DNA of 64,000 nucleotides from Anniella stebbinsi. Taxonomy: Eukaryota > Chordata > Lepidosauria > Squamata > Anniellidae. The notes below the pieces were generated by a model that was not told where the DNA came from, did no database searches, and worked only from the letters and a program-made list of their open reading frames with translations. Of this stretch, positions 1 to 11,735 are shown one piece after another (the first letter of the stretch is position 1; each line of letters begins with the position of its first letter). The stretch covers positions 174,356,382 to 174,420,381 of the forward strand of contig JARDYH010000003.1 of NCBI GenBank assembly GCA_029215795.1, written 5' to 3'. The position numbers and the translations under genes are program-made.

Positions 1-125
1 TAAGGTGGTCATGTGGCCTAGTTTACAGAGGACAGCCTTGAAGTTGCCCATCAGCAATTGGCACCAAGGCAGCAGACTGAACAGGCACAAAGCTCACCAG
101 GGGGCTGCCTTCACGGTGCTGAGTT
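1..125. repeat. Fragment of an unclassified dispersed repeat
   Basis: The phrase gaagttgcccatcag and the bases after it also occur in the repeat at 17022-17375, followed in both places by a similar CAG/GCA-rich stretch. The left end lies outside the window. The class is unknown. Confidence 0.35.
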
Positions 126-364
126 AGCGCTGCTCCACTGCCAAACATTGTGATATTGCTGCTGTGGGGTGGCAGTGTGTAGTCTTGATGCAGGGAGGCA
201 ACGCGGACTTTCTGGCAGCCATTAGGTTCACCAGGCAAGCCCCCTGCCTTCTGCTTGGGCAGACGGCGACCAATAATGAGTCACCATCTGCCCAGCCACG
301 CCTCCGCTGCGACTCTGGAGCGAGGATAGAGAGCGGATGTGCAGTACTAGCCTCATGCCAGAGA

Positions 365-500
365 AAAGGTCGGGTAGGTCCCTGACTTCCCCCCCACACA
401 CACATCTTCACTGGAAAGCCCTGGGATGGCTGCGTGGTGACTGCTGTGTTGTATAATTGACATAGCACCACTGCACACCCACCTTGGGGCTTTCCATACA
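365..500. repeat. Dispersed repeat, copy A of a local pair
   Basis: This stretch aligns by eye with 1850-1985. Shared blocks are a gtaagtccctgactt-like start, a (t)ggaaagnctngtgatggctg block, and gtagcaccactgc-like bases leading to a ggggctttcc-like end. The first and last blocks are partly complementary, as in a short foldback element. No coding potential is seen. Confidence 0.5.
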
Positions 501-679
501 TTTAGATAATCCCCAGGTCAGTCTTCCTCACTATGGTGTGATGCATTGTATTTCTCCTACCAAGTGAAGATCTTTTTATGGTGCAGTCTTATACATGCTA
601 GCTGCAGAGTCCTGAGCATTGTAGGGCTTTTTTTCTTTTTAAACATGCATAGGATTGCACCCTTAGTGTCTGAAGCTTC

Positions 680-935
680 TTAGTCCTTCAGTTTTAAAAC
701 AATGTGTTTCTGCTTTTTAGATCCATGCACTGCTTTTGTCCTCTGCGATTTGTTTTACTTTGGTTTTATTCTGTGACAGTTTAAATTTGTTTTAGATTTT
801 ACATGATGTTTTATTGTTATAATCCTATATTTTATGGTTGTAAATTGCCCAGAGAGCTCCAGCTATTGGGTACAATAGAAATCTAGTTAATATAATAAAT
901 AAATAAATAAATAAATAAATAAACAAACAAACAAT
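680..935 (+). repeat. L2-type LINE 3' end with (AATA)n tail
   Basis: Bases 840-885 (tgtaaattgcccagagagc and onward) match the reverse complement of the 3' untranslated end of the L2 at 55011-58250, which reads tgtaaaccgcccagagagc. The fragment ends in an (AATA)n run at 891-935, the tail type expected of this family. It is a 5'-truncated insertion on the plus strand with no open frame. Confidence 0.65.
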
Positions 936-1849
936 CAGCATCTTAAGGGCACATCACTTTCTCTTAACTGACAGTGTTTGAGCATTGCAAACTGTTTTTT
1001 AGCTGCCTCTGTTTACATGGCCTCCTGGGCGTAGATCTGCTTCTCATCAACAGTTAGTATTTCTAGCTGTTCTAAGGTTAGAAAGCACTGTGGCCTTAAC
1101 ATTTTACAAATAATACCCCACCATGGCTCTTGTATTTATGAAACCATCTGTCTTATAGTAATGAAGATAACTACCCACATCATGAAATTGTTAGTTTTCT
1201 TTGAAAAGAGATTGACTCTTTTTATTTGAGGGTCTTGGATTTTTGTTTTACTTTTATTTTTGCACGTTCTATGCTCTGGTATAGTTTTTCTTTTTCCTTT
1301 TGTACTTATGAAAGCATATTGTGTTTTTTTTTATTGCTAGCCTTGTTAATGCTTCCACAATATACCCCCATGGCTGTAACAATACAAATGATACATGGAA
1401 ATAGTAAGCCAGGTATTATATGCATTTAGCCTTCCAAAGTCTCAAAGTGTAGGTCAAAAGGAAGATCTGCATATCATAAAACATGCCATGACTGCCTGTT
1501 AATCTAAGCCTCAGAGCCCAATAGAGCTGTGTTGGACTGCATTTTCATCATCTGGGGGGGGGGGGGAAAGGTTCCTCATCCCTGCTAAGCAGTAGGGGGC
1601 TGCCTATACAGTGCCAGTTTGCTGCTGCATTAAACAAACCCCCACACTTTCCCTGCTGTGAGGAGGCAGCGGCTAATCCCAACACAGTGGGAGGGCATGA
1701 GGTTTCCAGTAACCATTCGGCCTGCTGGGCCTACCCCCTACCCTCTGCCCAAGTGGACAGCATCCAATCCGGGGTTGCCATCTACCCAGGAAATGCATCC
1801 ACTGTGACACCGGATAGACAACAGATTCACCATATTCACCTCACTCCGG
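936..1849. other. Unassigned non-coding DNA
   Basis: I see no gene or convincing repeat here. A short G run lies at 1555-1566. Open frames are short and have no recognisable motif. Confidence 0.4.
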
Positions 1850-1985
1850 GTAAGTCAGGGTAAGTCCCCGACTTTTTAAAATCTCAGTTTCATGGGAAAG
1901 TCTTGTGATGGCTGCGAGGAGGCTGCCTTGTCGTATAACCAACGTAGTGCCACTGCGCACCCACTGCAGGGCTTTCAGAATGCAT
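1850..1985. repeat. Dispersed repeat, copy B of a local pair
   Basis: This is the partner of 365-500, with the same blocks in the same order and orientation, about 1.5 kb apart. It contains two GTAAGTC motifs at its start (ggtaagtcagggtaagtcc). Confidence 0.5.
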
Positions 1986-2060
1986 AGCCAGCCTCCAGGA
2001 GTGGGTACAATGTAGATCTCAATCTACTCGTAGATCTCTGGGTAGTTTGCAGTAGATCAT

Positions 2061-2417
2061 GGCTGCCTCTACAAGAAGCATTTAAAGCTCTTTCAAGGCG
2101 CATTAAAAAATTTACCTCTACAAGAACGGAGTGCAAATCGGGCGTACAGGCGCGTTTTCTCTCCGATTATGCGCATTATCGAATGCGCGTTAAATAGCAA
2201 GTTTTATTTTGCTCCAGCCGTTAAAGCGCATTTTGATTATGTGAACAAGCGATTCTCCGCATTAACTACTTGTAAAGCGCATTTGAAACAACCGGTAAGG
2301 TCACCTGTTGAGTGCTCAATTACCTCCTGCATACAAACATTTACGATAAAGCGTTTCAGCGACTATGCGCATAATCGGAGGAACAGGCGTCAAACGGAAT
2401 CCATCTAGAGGGGGTCT
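2061..2417. mobile_element. GCGC-rich TIR element, older copy
   Basis: It is clearly homologous along its length to 3864-4216. Shared blocks include cgggcgtacaggcgcgtt, gaatgcgcgttaaatagc, ccgttaaagcgcatttt and gtgaacaagcgatt. The ends (ggctgcctctacaag and ctagagggggtct) are degraded relatives of the inverted ends of the second copy. Repeated GCGC cores set in TTAA/ATTAA contexts are characteristic. There is no coding capacity, so it is a non-autonomous DNA transposon of unknown superfamily. Confidence 0.65.
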
Positions 2418-2796
2418 TAGCAGGGGCGTCTAAGTCCCACCTACTAAACAATATCAGCAAAAATATTTACTCTCTCCCCACAAATTATGTGGCTGAAATG
2501 AAGAAAAGTCAGGATATCCAGGAGTGGATTTATGTATGGAAGGACTGTGAGTGCTGTTCAGTTCTGCTTCTCCACAACAAATTTCTGGGGTCAGTAGTAG
2601 ATGCCTTTTGCATCAAGCTCTGATTTCTGGATTTCTGGGTTGTTGTAGATCTCACAAGCCTAGTCTCCCCACCTCTGCTATGGAGTATAAAATCTTCAAA
2701 TAATAATGACAGGTCTCCTAAGACTTAGAACCTAAGTGATCAAACCACTTTATTTATATTTATCTTAACAACCTTGGAAAGCAGGCCAGTGTTATT

Positions 2797-3116
2797 TAGG
2801 GTGACCATATGAAAAGGAGGACAGGGCTCCTATATCTTTAACAGTTGTATAAAAAAGGGAATTTCAGCAGGTGTAATTTGTATGCATACAGCACCTGATG
2901 AAATCTCCTGTTCACCACAACAGTTAAAGCTGTAGGAGCCCTGCCCTCTTTTGTATTTGGTCACTCTAATATATCTCCTGCAACTTCAACTGTTGTGATG
3001 AAGAGGGAATTTCACCAGGTGCTTCATGCATACAAATTGCACCTGCTGAAATTCCCTCTTCATCACAACTGTTAAAGCTGCAGGAATCCTGCCCTCTTTT
3101 GTATCTGGTCACTCTA
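2797..3116. mobile_element. Foldback MITE, atypical copy 1 of 9
   Basis: It starts tagggtgaccatatgaaaag and carries the family unit (ctttaacagttgt, gggaatttcagc, gaaattccctcttcat, acagttaaag) in alternating orientation. Unlike other copies, its right end is tctggtcactctag, the sequence normally found at the centre of the family. The right outer arm therefore looks replaced by a second inner arm. It shares the gcacctg variant with the copy at 52655. I found no 8-bp flank match. Confidence 0.75.
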
Positions 3117-3863
3117 GCTATACTAGAGTTTTTACAATTCAAATCTCTATTAAAGACACAGGATCAGGATTTTAATATATTGAGTAGGAAACCCTATTTA
3201 ATAGATATTAAACAAATCTATCTGGCATGGCAGCCCTTCCCTGTGGTGTGACTTCACACTGCGGGAGAGCATATGTGAATATTGCAACCAGCTAGCTGGG
3301 GCCAATCCTGAGTCTTTCTTCGCTATGATTGCCAATAAGGTGTGAAATAGTGACACAATTACTTCCACCTATGTGACAGGAAGTGATGCTGTGAAAAAGG
3401 GACCATTGACAGTGGTGGTTGACATATCTGCAACTAGTCATGTAACAAATTTCACTAGCAGAACTTTCACATCATCTCAAAGGCATCATACTTTCAACGA
3501 AGGCCCTTCCCACATTCAGGCAAGAGAAATGTATCAGTGGAGTATTGAGTAGAACTGTGCACACATGACTTCTTGAAATTCTCCACCCTATCTGTGGACA
3601 GAGAAATTGGAGGGGGTGAATTTTGCCAAAATTTCCCAATGAAAGAAGAAATTCTCCAGCAGTTTTTCAAAGGTAGAGTTTGTAGCACAGCTACTTTCTT
3701 TTTTCCTAACTGTGTCAGCAGCCTGGCACCCATTTTGCATTCCCCACAATACTTTACACTGAGGGTGTACTTCACCTTGGTCTTAAACCCCAAATCTGGG
3801 TTGAGGCAGGCTGATTCAGCCCACCTCAGTCTGAAGCAGACAAAGCACTTTGGGCCGACTCAG

Positions 3864-4216
3864 GCCTCCTCCACACGAGACATTTAATGAGCCTTGAAGG
3901 CTCATTATAAATTTTACCTCCACACCAGCGGAGCGCAAAACGGGCGTACAGGCGCGTTATCTCCCCGATAATGCGCATTTTTGAATGCGCGTTAAATAGC
4001 GACTTTTATTTTTCTCCGGCCGTTAAAGCGCATTTTCGCCGTGTGAACAAGCGATTATGCGCATTAACGTCTTCTAAAGCGCTTTTTGGACATCAATTAA
4101 TGCGCTTCGCCGCCTCTCGCCGCCTCCCGTGCAGAGGGATTAGGCGTAAATGCGCCTCCGCGATAATGCGCATAATCCCCGAACCGGGCGCAAAAGCGCA
4201 TCCTTGTGGAGGGGGC
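3864..4216. mobile_element. GCGC-rich TIR element, younger copy
   Basis: The ends are inverted: gcctcctccacacg on the left and a gtggagggggc end on the right. They are flanked by a candidate 5-bp direct repeat CTCAG (3859-3863 and 4217-4221). The inside has about nine GCGC cores embedded in (A)ATGCGCATT, TTAATGCGC or TAAAGCGC contexts. CpG is little decayed here, unlike the copy at 2061, which suggests a more recent insertion. It does not code for protein. Its superfamily is unknown. Confidence 0.7.
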
Positions 4217-4254
4217 CTCAGTCTAATGGCCAGCCTCTGCCCCCACACCACGAC

Positions 4255-4478
4255 GGGACTTACCTGAAGCTTCAGCATGTGCCGCAGTGCTGCCCGTTCT
4301 CTAAGACAGCCGCTCTGGTCTGCCAAAGATCTACTGTTGTAAATGGCGGCAGCCAGAAGAGCCCATTTCTGGCCACCATAATTTACAACAATAGATCTAT
4401 GACAGGTGCAGAGCAGCTCTTCTGGAGGATGGGCCACTCACTGGCAAGCATGGAGGCTTCAGGTAAGTCACACAGGCA
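4255..4478. repeat. Imperfect foldback element, arms about 105 bp
   Basis: The left arm begins gacttacctgaagc-like (4258 onward) and the right arm ends gcttcaggtaagtc (to about 4470). The middle of the arms pairs agatctactgttgtaaat with atttacaacaatagatct (4327-4344 and 4380-4397). It is a non-coding inverted repeat. The right arm has a good 5' splice-site consensus CAGGTAAGT at 4460-4468. Confidence 0.65.
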
Positions 4479-5094
4479 GGAGAGGGCAAAAGCTCTGTGG
4501 GTTCACGGGTAGAGCAGGAGGATGAGAGGGCAAGTGGGAAGAGAGGGGGTGGGTGTGAGGGGTATCCTATGGACTCCCAGTTGGCCTCCCTATACTTGTG
4601 GGCAATCAGGAGGACACAACAGCCACCCTGCTTCAGATTCGGAACTGATTCCCAAGTGGGCCAGGGCAATCAAATCAGGCCCGATTTGGAATCTCCTACT
4701 TTATACCTAGCATCATTCTGGGGCATTGTGGGGAGGGTGGGGGGGTAGGAAGGTGAAATGCATCAAAAATGGGGAAGGACATTTGGGGAAATCCTGCAAA
4801 GTGATCTTTTATTTCTAGGTGGGTAAGGAAAGAAAATCTCAGAACTTTTCTGAGAAAAATGTCTTCTGAGAATTTTTGGCTCTATTCTAGGGACTTCTTC
4901 ACACAAGCAAATTAAAGCATGTTTGTGACTGGCCACTCGTGGAAGATCATGCATCGTTTTGATGACATCAGCATCAGCCAGCATGTCTCCCACAGTTCCC
5001 CATAGATCAAAGAACAGCTAGAATAAGTGCAAAATCAGCAGTGTGTAAAGCTGGGGTTGCGCTATGAACTTGCTGAGGGAGGACTTTCCCACGT
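4479..5094. other. Unassigned non-coding DNA
   Basis: I see no gene, no TIR element and no LINE motif. G-rich stretches lie at 4520-4560 and 4725-4750. Confidence 0.4.
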
Positions 5095-5186
5095 CTGCAG
5101 TAATCCCCCCACTGCACTAACTCATCCCTTTAAATTCATTGGGGATTACTCCCAAGTAAGTGTGCTGAAGGTTACAGACTTACAAT
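5095..5186. repeat. Short dispersed repeat, left part, split by a hAT-like element
   Basis: Bases such as gattactcccaagtaagtgt match 6337-6357 and 40775-40795 (acttactcccaggtaag). Its right end is the 8-bp duplication CTTACAAT at 5179-5186. Confidence 0.5.
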
Positions 5187-6278
5187 TAGGGATGTTTATC
5201 ATATCGTTAAAATGTCCGATAATGATACGCTAAGGGTGTTATCGGACTTCCGAATAACAATAACGATACGATAAAAAAAACTCCAATAAATATCCAATCC
5301 GAAAATTTTCAGCCAGATTATATCGGATTTTTTACGGATTACAGGACCGCCATATAAATAAACCTATAACTTCTGTATTTTCAAAGTTAGAGGCTTGAAA
5401 CTTGGTCACAGTGCTTATGGGGTATGCCTAAGTATGTGTATGAAATTTGAGATCAATCCCTCCAACCCTCTATTTTATATGAATTTATTAAAGATCATAT
5501 AAATTCTGACAGGTCAGAATGACAGCTCACAACGTGCGTTTATTCAGACCTGTCAAAAAGTTGCAGAATCTTTTAAAAAATCATATAAAATACAGGGGTG
5601 GAGGGATTGATCTGAAATTTGGCACATATGTGTAGCAACGTATGCTAGATGTGTCTATGAATTTTGAAATCGATCTCTCCAACCCTCAATTTTATATGAA
5701 TTTATTAAAGATCGTGCAACTTTATCGACAGCTGGTTGACTGGGCCTCTGTGCTGTCATCTTGTTGTCTGCTTTTCCCCCCATAGGCTTACATTGCAGGA
5801 AACGCGTGCATAACTTTTTTATTTGAAATGTTAATGACATGAAACTTGGGGAGCCAGGACTAGCAATATCCAATCTGCAATGTCCAAAAAGTTTCATGTC
5901 TCTACCTTTTCAAATTAAAAAGTTATAGGGGGTCCCCCAAAAGCCCCAACCCCCACTGTAACTTCTTCATTTTTAAAGATAAAAACTTGAAACTTGTGGG
6001 ACATTGAAGACGGGATTTGGCTAGTCATTTGTGAAAAAAAAATCAGAGCAATTGCTCAAACCCTCGATTTTCTATGATTTTTTGTTAAGTTTGTGCTCGT
6101 TCTGAAAGTTATAGGCATTTTTTTTTATAAAAAAACCCTTCAGCTCTATAGGGAAAAATAGGGCTCCAAATTATATATCCAATATGATTTACCTCCGATA
6201 TAATCCGATCTGAATTTTTTTAAAAAAGTGTTTTCCAATAACGATACGATACGATAATTTTGGACGTGCACACCCCTA
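5187..6278. mobile_element. hAT-like non-autonomous DNA transposon
   Basis: The ends are inverted: TAGGGATGT at the left and GTGCACACCCCTA at the right. A perfect 8-bp target duplication CTTACAAT flanks them (5179-5186 and 6279-6286). TIRs starting TAGGG with an 8-bp duplication fit the hAT superfamily. Both subterminal regions carry iterated CGATA/GATACGATA words, possible transposase-binding repeats. The body contains degenerate direct repeats: ctccaaccctctattttata at about 5460 recurs near 5678 and, weaker, near 6055. No transposase frame is visible. Confidence 0.85.
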
Positions 6279-6286
6279 CTTACAAT

Positions 6287-6405
6287 GTGATCTTATGTCT
6301 ACTCAGAAGTAAGTCCCATTGTGTTCAATGGGGCTTACACCCAAGTAAGTGTGCCTAGGGCTGCAGACTTAAAAGCACAATCTTAAATCTACTCAGAAGG
6401 AAGTC
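6287..6405. repeat. Short dispersed repeat, right part
   Basis: It contains tctactcagaagtaagtccc and ggggcttacacccaagtaag. It continues the block interrupted at 5186, because removing the hAT-like element and one CTTACAAT joins them. Similar fragments lie near 23360-23430, 25190-25290, 31000-31085 and 40735-40815. Confidence 0.55.
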
Positions 6406-6679
6406 CTTGCTTTCCTGGGGCTGCGAGGAATCAGTACAGCGCAAATAAACCTAAGAAAACAAGACTTCCCCATTCCTCCTTTGCACACATACTAGGGAGA
6501 GAGGGAGCCACTCTCTTAATTCAAACCTTTAAAGGAACTCTGGGGAAACAGCAGGATCTTCCACCTTGTCGGTTTTCTCCTCCCATGTAATCAGCTCATA
6601 TCAATCTTGCCAAAGAACCAGGAAGCACAACAGCCCAGGGTAAACAATGAATGTGATTTCCTTTAATGTAGAGACATTG

Positions 6680-7490
6680 GGTGAATTCGGACAACACATT
6701 TGGCAACCGTGCATTATTTTGGCGGTGGCGGCGCAGCACCCACCACACAACATGTTGCCTCTCCTAGGCTGACCATATGAAAAGGAGGACAGGGCTCATG
6801 TCACTTTAACAGCTGTAGAGAAAAGGCTATTTCAGCCGGCATCATTTGTATGCAATTAGTTCCTGGTGAAATTCCCTCTTCATTACAACAGTTAAAGCTG
6901 CAGGGGCCCTGCCTTCTTGTGTATCTGGTCACTCTAGTGTAGTGCCTGCAACTTTAACTGTTGTGATGAAGAGGGAATTTCACCAGGAACTAATTGCATA
7001 CAAATGACACTGGCTGAAATTCCCTTTCTCTGCAACTGTTAAAGTTACATGAGCCCTGTCCTCCTTTTCATATGGTCAGCCTAGCCCCTCCCCCGTCGCG
7101 CAGCTAAAAGTCCCGGCGTCCTTCTAGGCTGCTGCATCTCCTCCCTTCCACCTCCCTCAGTCCTCTGGCCATATCCCAGCATGCACCACATGTTCTGCCG
7201 GCTGAATCGGAGCAGCCGGGTTTTTTTCAGCTGCTCCAGCTGGCAAACTCTATGACCAAACAGAATAGTACACGGAGAGAGGGGGGTTCCCTCCACACGA
7301 CACTTTAAATAACAGAATTCGAGATAAACAATGTGCAAGCCCATTGTTTTTCTCTGTTGTTTAAGTGCCCAAAGTAGTGTACTGTCAGTTGTGTGTGTGC
7401 TCTGTGTTGACCTCCACATGACACAATAAGCAACACAACTGACAATTGTTCGCCCCCAACCCCGTTGATTATCGTGTCGTCTGAACCAGG
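6680..7490. mobile_element. Possible TIR element of the 'gttcagacaacac' group, hosting a foldback copy
   Basis: The left end attcggacaacacattt and the right end gtgtcgtctgaacc are inverted relatives of the ends seen at 14384-14595 and 40900-41090. A foldback MITE (6765-7083) sits inside. A second subterminal block, ctccacacgacactttaaat at 7292, resembles the ends of the GCGC element. The outer limits are uncertain. Confidence 0.35.
6765..7083. mobile_element. Foldback MITE, copy 2 of 9
   Basis: The ends taggctgaccatatgaaaag and cttttcatatggtcagccta are exact inverses. The flanks are GCCTCTCC (6757-6764) and GCCCCTCC (7084-7091), a 7 of 8 target duplication. It has the full four-unit palindromic structure, with the centre near 6935-6950. 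Confidence 0.9.
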
Positions 7491-7491
7491 C

Positions 7492-9460
7492 CATTGTATG
7501 TGTCATTCCTTAGAATTCATCCCGTTCCCAGGAATGTTACATTTCTGAAGGGTGATTGTGGATTCATAGTGTTTCTAACACAGGTGCAGAAAGAGGATTG
7601 TACAAAAGTCAGGACACTTGTACACACTCCTCAGCCACCTAATAAGGTAACCACAAGAACCCTCAAACCAACCCATGAGAATTTCTCTGAATTTTTTTCT
7701 CTTTCAAATTTCTTTTCGAAAACAATTTCATGTCTATCAACTGGAATGAAATGATTAAAAAAAAAGCGTGGAAGAAATGTTCAGCACAGCAATAGTTTTG
7801 AGTGATGAATATACATGTGTGAATCAGCTGTCAGATAATACTTTGTTCACAAATTGTGTAATACGTTTACAGAACAATGCTTTCAAAACTGATGCAAAGA
7901 TGCGATGAAACAGACGCAGCAGATGTAGGAAATATAGCACTTTAGCAAAGCAGACTTTTGGGGGTAATTCAGTTTATTAATGGCATGTATTATGGAATAA
8001 CAAGTTGCAGATGATCATTAAAAAAAACACTTATCCTTAACAGACATTCATTATACATTCATCTTTTTGTTGTTTCCAGAGTAGGGGGTGGGAGAACCTC
8101 ATGGAGATTGTGGTTTTGAAAACTTCACTCACTATTCTTGTGTTCCCAGAGTTCAATCTCACAAACCTTCTTTATCCTGTAATTAAACCCTTTTGAAAAA
8201 AGGATGACATAACATTTTAAAAGGTTTTTTTTAATTGTTTTTACTAAAAAGGAAATCCTGTGGCCCATTTTAAGGAGAAAACACCCTCTGAGAAAATCTC
8301 TTTCCCATTCATCCAACAATCCTTCACTCCTTCCTTTCCTTTACTCCAGGAGTGGCTGATGGGAGTTGAAGTACAGCAACAGTGGAGGGGGAGCCACAAG
8401 TCCCCCATCTTTGCTCTATTCCTTGCTCCCTCCATGGAGTATAGAAAGAAAGCATAGTGAGATGGCTTTCATAATCTATTATTTTACCACTTCTAATCAT
8501 GGATCCTGAGGAAATTCACTGATTTTAACATTCTGAAGGAAAGAATCCAGATAAGAGTAAGTACGTCTAAGCCCAATCAATTCATTGGAGGAATTGAGCT
8601 TTATTATCAAGGAGCTGATGACCCTTATTACTGAGTAAACAATCTTAAGAGGATAAGAAAGTTCTGTCCATAATAAATATACCTCCTTGATGACCCCATT
8701 AAGTTTGAACTGTTTTCAGATTCCTGCAAATAATTAAATCCAGCATGTGGCCTACTGCTTGTACCAGAATTTTATTTAAAATAGACTCCTGGTGTTTAGG
8801 AAGTCACTTATGCCTGAGCCAACCTAGAAGAGCAGGCCTTTGTGTTTACATTACATTGTAATGTCACCTCTGGAGGACTCTTTTTCAGCAGATGACCTGG
8901 AGTCCTCCAACAAAACATCATGGAGGAGCTGCCAGGCATAAGCGACCTTGAGGCAGTTCAGGGGTATCTTTGACCCGCACTGTAGGTAGCTGTCAACCTT
9001 ACCCCTAAGAACAGAGTTAGCCTCCTCTGGGACACAGAGCCAAACATCAAGTGGCCACCTAGCCCCAGGGAGCACAGGCAGAAGAACCCACCTAAGGAAC
9101 AAGGATTCCTCATGAATAAAGAGATACATGTGAGCAAGGCTCTGCTCATCAGTAGACCACTGATTGCCTAGATGGAGCTCTGAAGGCTAAAAAGCCTTTG
9201 TTCTAGGCACAGAATATTGGAGAAAACATTTGTTCGCCAGATTCTTGCCTTGTATTTCTGTGATAACCTAGCCCTCCTCTGGAGCTTCCTGTGTTTGGAC
9301 TGCCTACTGACCTTTCCCTTGGTTCTGACCCTGAGCTCTGTCTCCAAACCACTGCAAGCAGGACATCCATAGAATAATCAGTCTAGGGAATGTCAGCACT
9401 ACCTTGCGCCTTCTCTCAGGTGACCTTCTTGCCATGGCAGTCACTATCGCATGGCTCCTT
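7492..9460. other. Unassigned non-coding DNA
   Basis: I recognise no gene or transposon. Frames are under about 95 codons and have no motif. Bases 8353-8382 (gctgatgggagttgaag) resemble half of the ACTACAACTCCCATCA inverted-repeat family. Confidence 0.4.
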
Positions 9461-9712
9461 AAGAACATAAGAAGAGCCATGCTTAACCAGACCAAGGGCC
9501 CATTTAGTCCAATATTGTGTTCACACAGTGGCCTACAAGCTGCCTATGGGAAACCCACAGGCAGGACATGAGTGTAACTGCACCCTCCCCCCCAGGTTCC
9601 CCAGCAATTGGTATACATAGGTTGGAGGCAGCATATAACCATCAGGATTAGTAGCCATTGATAGCCTTCTCCTCCAGCCCTCTGAAGGAGCATGTAATGT
9701 GGTTCCTCCTCA
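9461..9712 (-). repeat. CR1-like LINE 3' fragment
   Basis: The stretch from agaacataagaagagccatg through tagccattgatagccttctc matches the 3' part of the longer CR1-like fragment at 11736-12545 in the same orientation, so the element runs on the minus strand. Only the 3' end is present. Confidence 0.6.
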
Positions 9713-9865
9713 GGGCAGCCCCACTGTTAAAGGTGGAGAATAAATTTGTTTGGTTCATATTTGAATGAAAACCTATTTAATTCACACTTCCCGAAACAAA
9801 ATATGAATTGACATGCAGTTATCTTTCAGTATTCACACTTCTCCAAATTTTGTGATGCAGTTCTT

Positions 9866-9868
<3 letters not shown>

Positions 9869-9900
<32 letters not shown>
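9869..9900. repeat. (TC)n microsatellite
   Basis: An uninterrupted run of about 16 CT dinucleotides. Confidence 0.95.
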
Positions 9901-9903
<3 letters not shown>

Positions 9904-11735
9904 TAAAATTGCATACAAAATACATCTATTAGGAAATGTGAACATGAAAATGTGTATGAATTTTTATGAGTGGATCTTTTTTCTGTTTTTTCCCCCATTT
10001 AAAAGAAAAAAACAGACTGATACAGAAGTGAGATGGAACCAATTTAAGATTGGAGAAATGTGAACCTGACAGGGACTGAAATTGAGAGTTTCATCCATCC
10101 CTACCCCAGGGTTCAGAGGACCTACATAATGGCCAAGGACTCTAATATTACCTTTGCAATGCTGGAATGCTAGAAGTGGTTATGCTGCAGTTGTACCCAC
10201 ACAACAAAAGTAACATGAGGAAGGGCCCTTAGATTGGAATACTTTATAGAGCCTGAATATGGCAGATGAACATTTCCACTGAAACCTTACCTTGACAGTT
10301 TCACTTTATACACTGTCAGTTTCTCCTAAACTCCCCTGACTTTCAAATTAGGGTTGCCAGCCAGCCAGAGCAGAATTTGATCCTCTTGGCCAATTGCCAG
10401 AGTCAAAGGATGCAAAGCCAGAACAAACAAACAAACAAAAATCACTGAGTTGTTCTTGCTGTCCATGCACATGTGTTTGCCATCCCAACACATGTCTCAG
10501 CACTAAGGCTTCTTATGGCTGTAGAGACTACATCTGTGGTGTAGATGTGTGTGTTGTGAAGGTTGTTTGCTGTGAATTCACAGCATATGTAGACAGTGCC
10601 ACACATGGAGTTCCATTCCTCAAGGTGGCTAGTATCCTTTTGTAGGGTACATTTGGTGAGACTGTATATTTTGGTTGTAGGCTAGCCAGCCAGCCAGCTC
10701 TGAATAGCATCAGCACTTCTTAGAGATGCTTAAAGAATTTGATCTTTTCAAATTCTGATTAAAACTTACGCCCTATATACCCCGTCGTGGCTGTGCAGTT
10801 GGGCCCCATTGCTTAAATGACACAGCCATCAACTCGCAGGCACATTGGGCGTTTCCCCGCAAAACTGCATTTTTTTGAAGTGTCGTTTTACTGTGACTTT
10901 TTCAATTGCTCCGATGTCACCACATTGTTTCTTCATCTGTTAGTGGTGACTTTGGTTTGGATTAAGAAAGTGGATATACTTAGGGGCGAATCCCAGCGCA
11001 GGGTAGGCGTGGGAATGAAGGGCAGAGGGCAGAGCAAATGCTCTGCTACAGGCTTTCAAAGTTGCACATAGCTGCCATAAAAAAAGGTTTTCGCAGTTTC
11101 ACGTTCCACCCTCTGAGAATGGTACTGCGATTTTCTCCAGTTTGGATAGCCCTCGCTCACTCCTTCCATGTAACTCTTTCGATGCCACTTCACAGCAGCA
11201 ATGCTGTGGGGTTTGGGGGGGAATCACAAGGCAAAGTGTCGTCATATAGACAAGGCCTTAGTTAAGGCCTTAATTATCCACTAACTTACGTGCTTCCTGA
11301 TCTTCTGGCTCAGTTCCAGGCTAAAAAAAAAATGGGCCGAAATTCTTTTTAAAGTGAATTTTTTGAGATATACTTAAAACTGCATATTGAAATATTTAAA
11401 TGAGCATTTTCATGCATATTTTTTAAAAACTGCAAATTAATGCAGAAATGAATGGAACAAACATGTAGGTGAACAGATGTGAAACGACTAGAAATCGATT
11501 GACTGATCCAACCTTAAAACCTCTCCCCTCAGTTGATTGGCTACCTGCAGTCTACTCCCAAATCATTTCTCAGGCAGAGCAACAGTTGTGTGGGGCCACT
11601 GCCACCATAGGCAGCACCCAAAAGTGAGGCACAGGACACTGTGCCCAATGGCTATGATCACATGTCACAGAAATCCAAAATTCTAGCACATGCTGGCTTC
11701 CGATGAACAAGCTGTGCTGTGTGCTGGTGCACACA
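9901..11735. other. Unassigned non-coding DNA
   Basis: There is no recognisable gene. Around 10352-10395 and 10680-10705 the tetramer GCCA is iterated (gccagccagccag). Bases 10780-11250 have a mildly GC-rich character with scattered CpG but no defined element ends. Confidence 0.35.
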
